Origin: Bradyrhizobium sp. NAS96.2
GTDB lineage: Bacteria; Pseudomonadota; Alphaproteobacteria; Rhizobiales; Xanthobacteraceae
Assembly: GCF_001908235.1 (NCBI RefSeq)
Contig: NZ_LGHK01000023.1
Location: 1 to 64,000, forward strand
Reading direction: 5' to 3'
DNA: 64,000 nucleotides
Shown: piece after piece, positions 42,163 through 50,631 of the stretch
Layout: each line of letters opens with the position of its first letter
How positions within the stretch are numbered: position 1 is the first letter of the stretch
Made by a program: the position numbers and the translations under genes
Notes under the pieces: model-generated
Databases searched by the model: none
The model's input: only the letters and a program-made list of their open reading frames with translations
What the model was told of the DNA's origin: nothing

Positions 42163-42957
42163 TCAGCGCCCCGTGAACACTGGCTTGCGCCGTTCGATCA
42201 CGGCGGCGAGCCCTTCGCGGGCATCGGCCATTCCCGAGAGTTCGGCAACCGTGCGCGCCTCTTCAGAGAGGCACTGCTCGATGCTGGTGCCGGTGCCGGC
42301 CCAGACCAGCCGCTTGGTCGCCGCCAGCGCTTTCGGCGCACCGGCGGCAAGCTCACGCGCCAGCGCCAGCGATGCATCGGCCAGTTCATCATCGGGCACG
42401 ACCTTGGTGACGATGCCCATCTGCAACGCTTCGGCCGCCGGGATCACCGGGTTGGTCAACAGGATCGACATCGCCCGCCGCAGGCCGACCAGCCGCGACA
42501 GCGTGACCGAGACGCCGGCATCCGGCGCCATCGCCACCCGCGTCGCGCCGGCGAGGAATTTTGCCGACTCCGCCGCGATCACGATATCGGAGGCGCAGAC
42601 CAGGCCAAAGCCGCCGCCACCGGCCGCGAAGCCCTGCACCGAGGCGATGACGGGCGCCTCCAGCCGCAGCAGGCCGGTCACCGCATTCTGCAGATAGGCC
42701 GTGGCTTGCCGAATATAGTCCGGCAGCTTCTCGCGCTTGGAGGCGAAGGCACGGACATCGCCGCCCGCACAGAAATTGGTGCCCTCGCCGCTCAGCAGCA
42801 CCACGCGCAGATCCGGATGGCCGTGGCAGACCATGATGGCGTCGCACAGCGCGCTCAAGAGCTCGGCGCTCATGCCGTTAGCCGCATCGGGACGGTTGAG
42901 CCGCAACCGCGCGATGCCGTCGGTGATGTCGAGCAGAACGGGGCCCTTGTCGATCAT
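42163..42957 (-). CDS. Enoyl-CoA hydratase/isomerase family protein
   Basis: 264-residue crotonase-fold protein. Oxyanion-hole segments GTNFCAGGDVRAF and FAAGGGGFGLVCASDIVIAA are clear. The second catalytic-acid region reads MAPDAGVSVTLSRLVG, so a Glu of classical hydratases is replaced by Asp/Ala; hydratase, isomerase or other crotonase chemistry cannot be separated. ATG at 42957 (MIDKGPVLLD) chosen because upstream codons are Ser/Arg noise. It lies 13 bp downstream of the dioxygenase beta-subunit gene. Confidence 0.9.
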   Translation of the reverse strand: MIDKGPVLLDITDGIARLRLNRPDAANGMSAELLSALCDAIMVCHGHPDLRVVLLSGEGTNFCAGGDVRAFASKREKLPDYIRQATAYLQNAVTGLLRLEAPVIASVQGFAAGGGGFGLVCASDIVIAAESAKFLAGATRVAMAPDAGVSVTLSRLVGLRRAMSILLTNPVIPAAEALQMGIVTKVVPDDELADASLALARELAAGAPKALAATKRLVWAGTGTSIEQCLSEEARTVAELSGMADAREGLAAVIERRKPVFTGR

Positions 42958-42970
42958 GGCGAGACCTTCC

Positions 42971-43468
42971 CTAAACCAGGAATGACAGCGTGTAGATCGC
43001 CTTGTCGTTGTTGACGAGGATGACCTTCTTGCTGGCCATCCGCAATTCGCCATCAACATGACGCAGCCGGTATTCGTTGCGCGCCGCCCACAGCGTGTCG
43101 TCGCGAAGGCTGGACTCGAAAATCAGGCTGTTGCTGGCGACCGCGATGTCGCCATTATCAGGCTGCTCGTCCATCAATTCGATGTTGGAGATCAGCCGGC
43201 GCAGGTTCGACTGCGGCGTCTGGGTGAAGTGCTTGCCGGTCATCAGCTGCCGGACACGCAGCGCGATCCGCGAGCGGTTGTCGTAGATGATCGACATCTG
43301 CCGCTCCGGGTCGATGTCGGCGCCGTTGGCCGGCACCCAGTAGACGCCGTCATCGGTCCAGAGCTTTTCCCAGGCCTCGTATTGATGCTCGTCCTGCAGC
43401 CGCGCCTCGCGATAAAGGAAGGCGGTGATGGCGCTCATCAAGGTGGCGCTGCTCTCGCGTGACAGCAT
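42971..43468 (-). CDS. Ring-hydroxylating dioxygenase, beta (small) subunit
   Basis: 165-residue SnoaL/cystatin-fold structural subunit of an alpha3-beta3 Rieske oxygenase. It has the typical start AITAFLYREARLQDEHQYEAWEKLWTDDGVYWVP and R-rich IYDNRSRIALRVRQL, with a C-terminal strand KKVILVNNDKAIYTL. ATG overlaps the alpha-subunit stop (TGATG at 43468), so the subunits are made in fixed ratio. No ferredoxin or reductase gene follows. Confidence 0.92.
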   Translation of the reverse strand: MLSRESSATLMSAITAFLYREARLQDEHQYEAWEKLWTDDGVYWVPANGADIDPERQMSIIYDNRSRIALRVRQLMTGKHFTQTPQSNLRRLISNIELMDEQPDNGDIAVASNSLIFESSLRDDTLWAARNEYRLRHVDGELRMASKKVILVNNDKAIYTLSFLV

Positions 43469-44727
43469 CAGGCCGGCTCCATCAGCTTGCGATAATGGGT
43501 CCAGATGCCGCGTGACGGCACCTCGTCGGTGACGTGGCCGACCGTGAAGCCGAGTTCGTCCTGCCGCTCGCGCTTCTCGCCGCGGCCGAGGAAGATCCAT
43601 TCCGGATTGCGCGCCAGCACGCCGCGGTGGCAGCGCTCGTACATCTCGGAATCGTCCGCAAGCAGGAAGCCGGCCGGTCCGACCGAGCCCATGGTCTGCT
43701 GGCGCAGCCTGCGGTTCAGATCGGGGGCGCCCTTGAATTGCAGCGCGGTGACGTGCTGCACGCTGTCGTCGACGCCGAGCGGCTGGATCACGAACATCTG
43801 GATCTCGGCGATGAACAGGTTCGGGAAGATCATCACATGCGGCGTACCGTCGATCATGATCTCGCGCGCCGCGGTGTCGCCATAGGCCGTCTTCATCCGC
43901 GCGGTGTAGTCGGGCAGCCGCTCCTCGCTGGTGCCGAACCAGCTCATCGGCGCATCGCGCTTGCGGAACTCGGGCCGCAGGTCGATCTCGGTGTGACCGT
44001 TGCCATAATCGCGCGTCAGTGCGGTCGAGGCGCCGCCATAGAGCTTGCCGATCATGCTGTCGGCGACGCCGAAGATCGAGGTGTGCACGAAGGCCGGGTG
44101 ATAGCCGTCGCACTCATTCTCCAGGATGAACTTCCAGTTCGCTTTGACGCGATGCTTGAGGAAACCCGCGGTGATCTCGACCTCGCCCTCCGGCGAGGTG
44201 CGCACCAGCCGATCGATGGTCTCGGCGGCGCCGCCGAGATGCTCCTTCAGGGTCGGGCCATCGGCCGCGAACGAGCCGAACACGAAGCCGCGGTAGGACT
44301 CAACGCGCGTCACCCGCCCGAGCGCGAGCTGCGACTTGTCCTGCCCCTCGTAACCGTCGGGGAAGGCGTAACCGACCAGACGGCCGTCATTGGCAAAGGT
44401 CCAGGAGTGGAACGGACAGGTGAACGAGCGCGCATTGCCGCGATCGAAGGAGCAGACCTGGTTGCCGCGATGCGAGCAGCGGTTGAGCAGCAGGTTGACC
44501 TTACCCTGCTCGTCGCGCGTCATGATCACGGATTGCGGGCCGATCGACTTGACGACGTAGTCGTTGGCGTTCGGCACCTCGCTCTCGTGGCCGACATAGA
44601 CCCACGTCCGGTACCAGATGTTCTTGAGCTCGGCTTCGAATATCTCGGGATCGGTGTAGAGCGATCCGTGCACCCGGTCGGGCCGGATCAGCCGCTCCCA
44701 TGGCGGGACGCCGGTCATCATGTTCAT
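43468..44727 (-). CDS. Ring-hydroxylating dioxygenase, alpha subunit (Rieske)
   Basis: 419-residue catalytic subunit. The [2Fe-2S] Rieske cluster ligands are C84-S-H86 and C104-P-F-H107; the mononuclear iron ligands are H210 and H215 (ENECDGYHPAFVH) with Asp358 or Asp359 (LLADDSEMYERC). The pattern resembles benzoate/p-cumate-type dioxygenases that cis-hydroxylate aromatic acids or aryl compounds. First gene of the alpha-beta-ECH-SDR-hydrolase-ACAD operon. A TetR-type operator lies 58-73 bp upstream of the ATG. Needs electron donors not encoded here. Confidence 0.94.
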   Translation of the reverse strand: MNMMTGVPPWERLIRPDRVHGSLYTDPEIFEAELKNIWYRTWVYVGHESEVPNANDYVVKSIGPQSVIMTRDEQGKVNLLLNRCSHRGNQVCSFDRGNARSFTCPFHSWTFANDGRLVGYAFPDGYEGQDKSQLALGRVTRVESYRGFVFGSFAADGPTLKEHLGGAAETIDRLVRTSPEGEVEITAGFLKHRVKANWKFILENECDGYHPAFVHTSIFGVADSMIGKLYGGASTALTRDYGNGHTEIDLRPEFRKRDAPMSWFGTSEERLPDYTARMKTAYGDTAAREIMIDGTPHVMIFPNLFIAEIQMFVIQPLGVDDSVQHVTALQFKGAPDLNRRLRQQTMGSVGPAGFLLADDSEMYERCHRGVLARNPEWIFLGRGEKRERQDELGFTVGHVTDEVPSRGIWTHYRKLMEPA

Positions 44728-44784
44728 CGCTCCGTCTCCCTCGCCGACCGCTTGCTGCGGGTGCCTTTACCGGCCAATAATAAT

Positions 44785-44800
44785 CCGAACGACCGTTCGG
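44785..44800. promoter_or_regulatory. TetR-type operator B upstream of the Rieske operon
   Basis: CCGAACG-AC-CGTTCGG, a perfect 7-bp inverted repeat, shares GAACGACCG.TCGG with operator A at 30231-30250. Confidence 0.7.
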
Positions 44801-44904
44801 TAAATTAATAGCACGGGCACCGGGGGTCGGCAAGCGTCTTTCTGGACACCACGCACCGCCGAGCAGCGCGCAAAGATGCAATTCCCGGTGGTCGCCGGTG
44901 CGCC

Positions 44905-45414
44905 TCAGCCCTGCGCTGCGCTACCCTCGCGTTCGCCGCCCGCGATCTGTTGCAGCATCGACTTCGGCGTCGTCGCGAGTTCGATCTTGAGCTGGTCGCA
45001 GATCGCCCGCCGCAGCAGACGCTCGATCTCGGTCGCGGCGTCACGATCGGCTGCACGCGCATCCTCGCCGCTCGCCCAGAGCAGGAGCTGTCCCAGCTGC
45101 CGGTCGCCATCGTTGCGCAACGCCTCGATCGCGGTCGCATCCGACGTGTCGCCCTGGACGCGGGGCGTCGTGGGAATCTCGGGATGGATCATGCCGTCGG
45201 CCAGTCGCCTGACGGCCGCGAACGTGTCGTCCTGCAGACGCACCTGCTCCAGCAGCGGCCCGGCCTTCCAATCCGCGGCGAGCTTCAGCCCGTTCAGCGC
45301 GTAGATCGCAGAGAACACCTGTCCGCGGACAAAATCGTCGTTGCTATTCGGCACGACATGGCTTTGCAGGGCATCGATGACGCCGTCGATCAGCCGTTCG
45401 AAAGATACGCTCAT
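44905..45414 (-). CDS. DUF6285-type protein (LvaB-like candidate)
   Basis: 169-residue helical cytoplasmic protein without signal peptide. ATG at 45414 (MSVSFERLIDGVIDALQ) overlaps the kinase stop (ATGA). The segment FVRGQVFSAIYALNGLKLAADWK and the tail ICDQLKIELATTPKSMLQQI fit DUF6285, which, as I recall, is regularly encoded next to APH-type phosphotransferases in acyl-CoA catabolism. In Pseudomonas putida a small protein (LvaB) is needed with the kinase LvaA for 4-hydroxyacyl-CoA phosphorylation. Homology to LvaB itself is inferred from context and not proved here. Confidence 0.72.
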   Translation of the reverse strand: MSVSFERLIDGVIDALQSHVVPNSNDDFVRGQVFSAIYALNGLKLAADWKAGPLLEQVRLQDDTFAAVRRLADGMIHPEIPTTPRVQGDTSDATAIEALRNDGDRQLGQLLLWASGEDARAADRDAATEIERLLRRAICDQLKIELATTPKSMLQQIAGGEREGSAAQG

Positions 45415-46481
45415 GCCGCGGCCTCCAATGCCCGCTCGAAGGCCCGCACGATCGAGGGCATCTGGCTTGCCATCACCGCAAGTCGCATGTCGTTGAAGCG
45501 ATCGACCTCGAAGGCGCGCACGGCGCACATCTGGATCGCTGCCGCCTGGTACAGTGCATACGCCTCGTAGAAGGCGAGGCTCCTGTCCGAAACCGCAATG
45601 CCGGAGGCGCGCTGATAGAGATCGATCACCTCGGCGCGCTCGAGCACGCCGTAGAGCTTGCGGCTCCTGGCGTTGAAGGTCGGCATCATCGCCCAGGCGA
45701 GATCCTCATGGGGATCGCCGAGATGAGTCAGCTCCCAATCGAGAATGGCGGCGATCCGCCCCCTATGCTCGATGAAATTCCCGATCCGGTAGTCGCCATG
45801 CACGATGGTGCGGCACGGCGGCTGCGGACAATTGTCGTGCAGCCAGCGGCCGCCCCAATCGAGCAGCGGATAGTAGCGCGCCGTCGGACGCGCGAGGGAG
45901 GCACGCCAGCCGGCGATTGCGCTGACTTCGGCACGTTCGCCGCCCTGCTGCAGCGATGCGAATGGCGTTGCGCTCGGGTCGATCCGATGCAGTGACGCGA
46001 GGATCTCGATGAACTGCCGGGCGATCGCGCGCTTGTGGTCGGGATCGATCTCGCTCGCCGCCCAGGGCGCTGGAACGTCGCCCTCGATGTGCTCGCAGAT
46101 GAAGAAAGGAAGACCGATCTCGGCGCCATCCTGCGCCGACGACACCAGTGCCGGAACCGGAACGCCGCTGCCGGCCAATGCTTGCAGCGCATGGACCTGC
46201 GGCAGCACGGAGTAAGGCGCAAACAGCCCGCTCGGCGGACCGACACGCAGGATCAGCTTGCGGTCCCCACCGAGAGCGGAGCGTGCCGCAAAGGCGTAGG
46301 TGATCCAGGAGAAGCCCGACGATTTGCGGCCGAAGCATTTGATCTCCGTCCGGCTCCCGGATATCCGCGACATGTGTTGCGCGAGCGCAGTCTGCACCGC
46401 ATCGTCATTCACCACGGCCGGGCGAACAAGGTTCGGCGCAGTACCCGGCACATCGTCGGATCGTTTCGCAGCCTCCGGCAT
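45411..46481 (-). CDS. APH-family phosphotransferase (LvaA/ACAD10-11-type hydroxyacyl-CoA kinase candidate)
   Basis: 356-residue kinase of the aminoglycoside phosphotransferase fold. Catalytic loop H228-G-D-Y-R-I-G-N235 and the metal-binding D248 (ILDWE) are intact, with an N-lobe nucleotide region LILRVGPPS. This APH branch sits in acyl-CoA catabolic clusters; LvaA of Pseudomonas and mammalian ACAD10/11 phosphorylate 4-hydroxyacyl-CoA so that an acyl-CoA dehydrogenase-type partner can eliminate phosphate. ATG at 46481 overlaps the ligase stop (TGATG), and the frame end overlaps DUF6285. An antibiotic-resistance role is unlikely. The substrate is unproved. Confidence 0.87.
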   Translation of the reverse strand: MPEAAKRSDDVPGTAPNLVRPAVVNDDAVQTALAQHMSRISGSRTEIKCFGRKSSGFSWITYAFAARSALGGDRKLILRVGPPSGLFAPYSVLPQVHALQALAGSGVPVPALVSSAQDGAEIGLPFFICEHIEGDVPAPWAASEIDPDHKRAIARQFIEILASLHRIDPSATPFASLQQGGERAEVSAIAGWRASLARPTARYYPLLDWGGRWLHDNCPQPPCRTIVHGDYRIGNFIEHRGRIAAILDWELTHLGDPHEDLAWAMMPTFNARSRKLYGVLERAEVIDLYQRASGIAVSDRSLAFYEAYALYQAAAIQMCAVRAFEVDRFNDMRLAVMASQMPSIVRAFERALEAAA

Positions 46482-48034
46482 CAATTGACCGACCTCGTAT
46501 AGCCCTGCCACTTCTCTTCGCGCAGCGCCGACTTCATGATCTTGCCGGAGCCGGTGAGCGGCAGCGGTTCAAGACGGATGTCGACCGAGCGCGGGCATTT
46601 GTAGCCAGCGATCAGCGTGCGGCAATGCGCGATCACCATCTCGGAATCGAGCCGCGCGCCGTCCTTCGGCACGACGATGGCATGCACCGCCTCGCCCCAT
46701 TGCGGATCGGGAACCGCGATCACGGCGCATTCCTTGACTTGCTCATGCTGGAAGATGGCGTTCTCCACCTCGCCGGAATAGACGTTCTCGCCGCCGGAGA
46801 CGATCATGTCCTTCAGGCGGTCGACGATATAGACAAAGCCGTCCTCGTCCATCCAGGCGCCGTCGCCGGTGTGCAGCCAGCCATTGCGCAACACGCGCGC
46901 GCTCTCCTCGGGCTTGCGCCAGTAGCCGAGCATCACGCCGGCGCCGCGGATCGCGATCTCGCCGACGCTGCCGCGCGGAAGCTCGTTGCCCGCGGGATCG
47001 ACGATGCGGATCTCGACGCCCGGCGCCGCCCGGCCCGCCGATTTGCGCTTGCCTGCCAGCGGCCCCTCGAGCGCATGGTATTCCCAGGGCAGGATCGTCG
47101 CCAGCGCCGCGCTCTCGGTCATGCCGTAGCCCTGATGGAAGCGCCAGCTCGGCAGCACGCGCATCAGCTTGACCAGCAGCGCATCCGGCATCGGAGAGGC
47201 GCCATATTCGCAATCCTTCACGCTGCTCAGATCATAAGTGCCGAAGGACGGATGATTGAGCATCATGTTGAGCATGGTCGGCACGAACAGGCAGTAATCC
47301 ACTTTGTGCTCGGCGATCGTCTTCATTGCCAGTTCAGGCTCGAATTTCGGGATGGTGACATGCGTGCCGCCGACCAATGTCAGTGCGATCATCGGCGAGG
47401 TGCCGGCCAGATGGAACATGCCGGCCGAGTGCAGGTATCGGGTGTCCTCGCGGAATCGGAGCGCATAGATCCAGACCAACGATTCATAGACGATGTTGGC
47501 GTGTGACAGCATCACGCCCTTGGGGAAGCCGGTGGTGCCCCCGGTGTAGAAGATGCCGGCAAGATCGTTGTAGGCGCCGGATGCATCTTCGATCGGCGCG
47601 TGCGCAACCAGCTCGTCATAGCCCTGCATGCCGTCGGGAACCTTTCCCTCATCCAGATAGACCATCGCGGTGAGTGATTTCGCGCCGCGCAGCGCGGATC
47701 CAATCTCGGCAAAGGCCTGGTCGACCAGCAGCAGCTTTGGTGTGGAATCGTCGATCGCATAGGCGTTTTCGGCGACCGCCCAGCGCGTGTTGAGCGGCAC
47801 TGCGACCGCACCGGCCCAGGCGATGGCGTAGAGCGCCTCGATATAGAGGTCGCTGTTGTGCGCCAGGATGGCGACGCGATCGCCGGGCTCGATGCCGAGC
47901 CTCCGCAGCCCGCCCGCGGCACAGGCGACGCGGCGGCCGATCTCCTTCCAGTTCCGCGACCGTCCGGCATGGATGGTGCCCGGTGAATCCTTGCGCAACT
48001 GCACAGCCGAGATGAGCGCCTGCGTCAGCTTCAT
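46481..48034 (-). CDS. Acyl-CoA synthetase (AMP-binding ligase)
   Basis: 517-residue adenylate-forming CoA ligase. P-loop FYTGGTTGFPKGVMLSHAN (residues ~163-181; TGG for the usual TSG), A5 FHQGYGMTESAAL, A7 WLHTGDGAWMDEDGFVYIVDRLKD, A8 SGGENVYSGEVENAIFQH, and the C-terminal catalytic lysine in PLTGSGKIMKSAL. It activates a carboxylic acid before kinase or dehydrogenase steps. First gene of the ligase-kinase-DUF6285 operon; a weak TetR-type site lies at 48129-48144. Second acyl-CoA synthetase of the cluster besides the one at 33.3 kb. Confidence 0.93.
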   Translation of the reverse strand: MKLTQALISAVQLRKDSPGTIHAGRSRNWKEIGRRVACAAGGLRRLGIEPGDRVAILAHNSDLYIEALYAIAWAGAVAVPLNTRWAVAENAYAIDDSTPKLLLVDQAFAEIGSALRGAKSLTAMVYLDEGKVPDGMQGYDELVAHAPIEDASGAYNDLAGIFYTGGTTGFPKGVMLSHANIVYESLVWIYALRFREDTRYLHSAGMFHLAGTSPMIALTLVGGTHVTIPKFEPELAMKTIAEHKVDYCLFVPTMLNMMLNHPSFGTYDLSSVKDCEYGASPMPDALLVKLMRVLPSWRFHQGYGMTESAALATILPWEYHALEGPLAGKRKSAGRAAPGVEIRIVDPAGNELPRGSVGEIAIRGAGVMLGYWRKPEESARVLRNGWLHTGDGAWMDEDGFVYIVDRLKDMIVSGGENVYSGEVENAIFQHEQVKECAVIAVPDPQWGEAVHAIVVPKDGARLDSEMVIAHCRTLIAGYKCPRSVDIRLEPLPLTGSGKIMKSALREEKWQGYTRSVN

Positions 48035-48128
48035 GTTTCCTCCTCGCCGTCACGCCGCTGCGTACGCCTGCGGATATTTCCGTCATGCGCGCATGCCGAT
48101 ACGCCGCCCGGAGATTCCAGTTGATAAT

Positions 48129-48144
48129 CCGGACAGACGGTCTA
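48129..48144. promoter_or_regulatory. TetR-type operator C (weak) in the ligase / binding-protein divergent region
   Basis: CCGGACAGACGGTCTA keeps CCG.AC and CG.TC of operator B, 10 of 16 positions, and contains the odd palindrome AGAC-G-GTCT. Lies 95 bp before the ligase ATG and 95 bp before the binding-protein ATG. Confidence 0.4.
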
Positions 48145-48238
48145 TTATTGCATAGCGAGCGCGGCGGGTAAAGCCTGGAAGGCGGCCGTCGTCGGGATCA
48201 ACGAGCCCCGCAAAAGAGGGCCGTCATGGGAGGGGAAG

Positions 48239-49462
48239 ATGCGGAAGCCAATCGTCACGTTTGCAGTGTGGGCGTTCGCGCTCACCGGCGCGCTCGGAAC
48301 AGCGAACGCCCAGAAGGCCTATGGTCCGGGGGTCAGCGACACCGAGATCTTGCTCGGCGCCAATGCGCCCTACAGCGGGCCGGCGTCGATCTATGCGAGC
48401 TTCCCGAAGACCATGCTCGCCTATTTTGCGATGCTGAACGAAAAGGGTGGCATCAACGGCCGCCACATCAACCTTCTGACCCGCGACGACGGCTATAGCC
48501 CGCCGAAGACCGTCGAGGCGACGCGCGCGCTGGTCGAAAACGACAAGGTGCTCGCGATCATGGCGCCGTTCGGCACCCCGACCAACGCGGCGATCCAGAA
48601 ATATCTCAACAGCAACGGGGTCCCGCAGCTGCTGGTGCAGAGCGGCGGCACGCGCTGGAACGATCCGAAGCAGTTTCCCTGGACGACGCCCTACTCGCCG
48701 ACCTACGTCAACGAGTCCCGGATCATCGCGCGCTACGTCCTGCGCGAGAAGCCGGATGCCAGGATCGGCGTGCTGCTGCAGGCCGACGACATCGGCAAGG
48801 ACTTTGTGCTCGGCCTGAAGGAAGGGCTCGGTGCGAAAGCCGAGACGATGATCGTCAAGGAGGCGATGTATCAGTCGACCGAGCCGACGATCGACTCGCA
48901 GATCGTGAACCTGAAGGCATCGGGCGCCGACACCATCCTGATCGCCGCGCAGAACAAGTTCGCCTCGATGGCGATCCGCAAGATCCACGAACTCGGATGG
49001 AAGCCGCTGATCTTCCTCGGCTCGACCGCGAATTCGATCGCCGGCGTGCTGGTGCCGGCCGGACTCGAGGCCTCGACCGGCATCCTGACCACGACCAGCT
49101 ACAAGACGCCGAACGATCCGGCCTGGGCCAACGACAAGGGCATGGCCGACTATCTCGCCTTCGTCGCGAAATATATGCCGGGCATGGACCCGAACGACGT
49201 GATCGCGGTGACCGGCTACACCACGGCACAGCTCGGGGCGATCATCCTGCAGCGCTGCGGCGACAACCTCACCCGCGAGAACGTGCTGAGACAGGCCACC
49301 AATCTCAGCGGCATCGAGCTGCCGATGCTGCTGCCGGGCATCACCATCCAGACCACGCCGCAGGATTACGCGGCGATCACCGAACGCCGCTTCGCACGCT
49401 TCGACGGCAGGACCTGGGTGCTGTTCGGCGACATCGTGGGCGCAGGAACGGCTAAGGACTGA
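48239..49462 (+). CDS. Branched-chain-type ABC transporter substrate-binding protein (second receptor)
   Basis: 407-residue periplasmic protein. Signal peptide residues 1-24 (FAVWAFALTGALGTANA). The mature start YGPGVSDTEILLGANAPYSGPASIY and segments GGINGRHINLLTRDDGYSPPKTVEATRAL place it in the Liv type 1 family, distinct in sequence from the receptor at 37.2 kb. RBS GGAGGGG six bases before ATG. It starts a three-gene operon with a CrtC/AttH-like protein and a thioesterase, and probably feeds the livFGHM permease of the cluster, as no other permease is near. Confidence 0.93.
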   Translation: MRKPIVTFAVWAFALTGALGTANAQKAYGPGVSDTEILLGANAPYSGPASIYASFPKTMLAYFAMLNEKGGINGRHINLLTRDDGYSPPKTVEATRALVENDKVLAIMAPFGTPTNAAIQKYLNSNGVPQLLVQSGGTRWNDPKQFPWTTPYSPTYVNESRIIARYVLREKPDARIGVLLQADDIGKDFVLGLKEGLGAKAETMIVKEAMYQSTEPTIDSQIVNLKASGADTILIAAQNKFASMAIRKIHELGWKPLIFLGSTANSIAGVLVPAGLEASTGILTTTSYKTPNDPAWANDKGMADYLAFVAKYMPGMDPNDVIAVTGYTTAQLGAIILQRCGDNLTRENVLRQATNLSGIELPMLLPGITIQTTPQDYAAITERRFARFDGRTWVLFGDIVGAGTAKD

Positions 49463-49515
49463 TCCCGCACCACATCCGACGAACCGAACCGGCTCAAACA
49501 CCAAGGACAAGAACA

Positions 49516-50631
49516 ATGCTGACAGCCCAGGACGATCTCATCGGCCATCAGACACCGCAGCCGTTTGCCAAGGCAGGCGGCGGCGATATCAGGTTCACCG
49601 AGCGCTACTGGTACACCGCGCATCCGATCGACGGCAGCGAGCTGCTGATCGATATCGGGCTCGGCTATTATCCGAACCGCAACGTGATGGACGGCTTTGC
49701 CGGCATCACCATCGGCCGCTGCCAGCACAATTTCCGTGCCTCGCGGCGGCTCGGGACGCGTCCGCTGGAGACGGAAGTCGGCGGGCTCAGAATCGAGATC
49801 GTCGAGGGCAACAGCCTGCACAGGGTCTCGCTCGCCGAGAATCCGTCGGGCATCAGCTTCGCGCTCGAATTCAAGGCGAGCTTTCCGGCAGCGCAGGAGA
49901 AGCAGAATTTCCGCGAGCGCAATGGCGTCGTCGAGGAGGATCTCGCCCGTGTCTCGCAATTCGGCCGCTGGCGCGGCTGGATCGACGCCGACGGCAAGCG
50001 CTACGACATCGAGCCGGAACGATGGTGGGGACAGCGCGACCGCTCCTGGGGCCTGCGCTCGGAGATGCGCACCGACGAGACGCGGCCGCCGGTTGCGACG
50101 CATCGCAATTTCTTCTGGACCTGGTCGATGTTCCAGTTCGAGGCGTCGGCGCTGTCGATCTTCATCAAGGAGCGCACGCCCGGCAAGCCGCATTACCTGT
50201 CGGGCACCGAGTTCCGCCGCGAGACCGACGGATCGGTGTCGCATCGCGAGGTCACCGCGGTCGAACACACAATCGAGTGGGCCGACGATCCGCACGGGCA
50301 GACCATCGCTGCGGCCGACTTCACCTTCAGCTTCGATCGCGGCGAGCCGCGCCGCGTCAGGATGCTGGGATTGCCGACCCGGTTCTATCTCAAGGCCGGC
50401 ATGTATGGCGGGTTGCAGGGCTGGACCCATGGCGACGACCGCGGCGAGAACCATGCCGCGCACGACGTGTGGAACCTCGACGATGCGGCGACGCGTGCCA
50501 TCGCGCGCACGCTGTCGGACCATGTCGTCCGGCTCGAAAGCGGCAACGAGACCGGATATGGCATCAGCGAATATGGCGTCGCCGCCGGCTATCCGCGCTA
50601 TCCGGGACCGCAGAAATTCCCGGCGATGTGA
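49516..50631 (+). CDS. CrtC/AttH-like (DUF7064/DUF7065-type) beta-barrel protein, function unknown
   Basis: 371-residue cytoplasmic protein, no signal peptide. Beta-rich with aromatic patterns ERWWGQRDRSWGLR and HRNFFWTWSMFQF, as in the hydroxyneurosporene synthase (CrtC)/AttH lipocalin-like superfamily, where a similar tryptophan/arginine 'DRSWG' motif recurs. CrtC hydrates isoprenoid double bonds; whether this protein is enzymatic or binds a hydrophobic ligand is not known. Stop overlaps the thioesterase start (TGATG at 50631), linking it to CoA-ester metabolism. Family call is from motif memory only. Confidence 0.6.
   Translation: MLTAQDDLIGHQTPQPFAKAGGGDIRFTERYWYTAHPIDGSELLIDIGLGYYPNRNVMDGFAGITIGRCQHNFRASRRLGTRPLETEVGGLRIEIVEGNSLHRVSLAENPSGISFALEFKASFPAAQEKQNFRERNGVVEEDLARVSQFGRWRGWIDADGKRYDIEPERWWGQRDRSWGLRSEMRTDETRPPVATHRNFFWTWSMFQFEASALSIFIKERTPGKPHYLSGTEFRRETDGSVSHREVTAVEHTIEWADDPHGQTIAAADFTFSFDRGEPRRVRMLGLPTRFYLKAGMYGGLQGWTHGDDRGENHAAHDVWNLDDAATRAIARTLSDHVVRLESGNETGYGISEYGVAAGYPRYPGPQKFPAM

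Noticed and set aside
45411-46481. Aminoglycoside resistance gene
   Set aside because: Although the fold is APH, its overlap with a CoA ligase and DUF6285 in an acyl-CoA operon points to metabolism.
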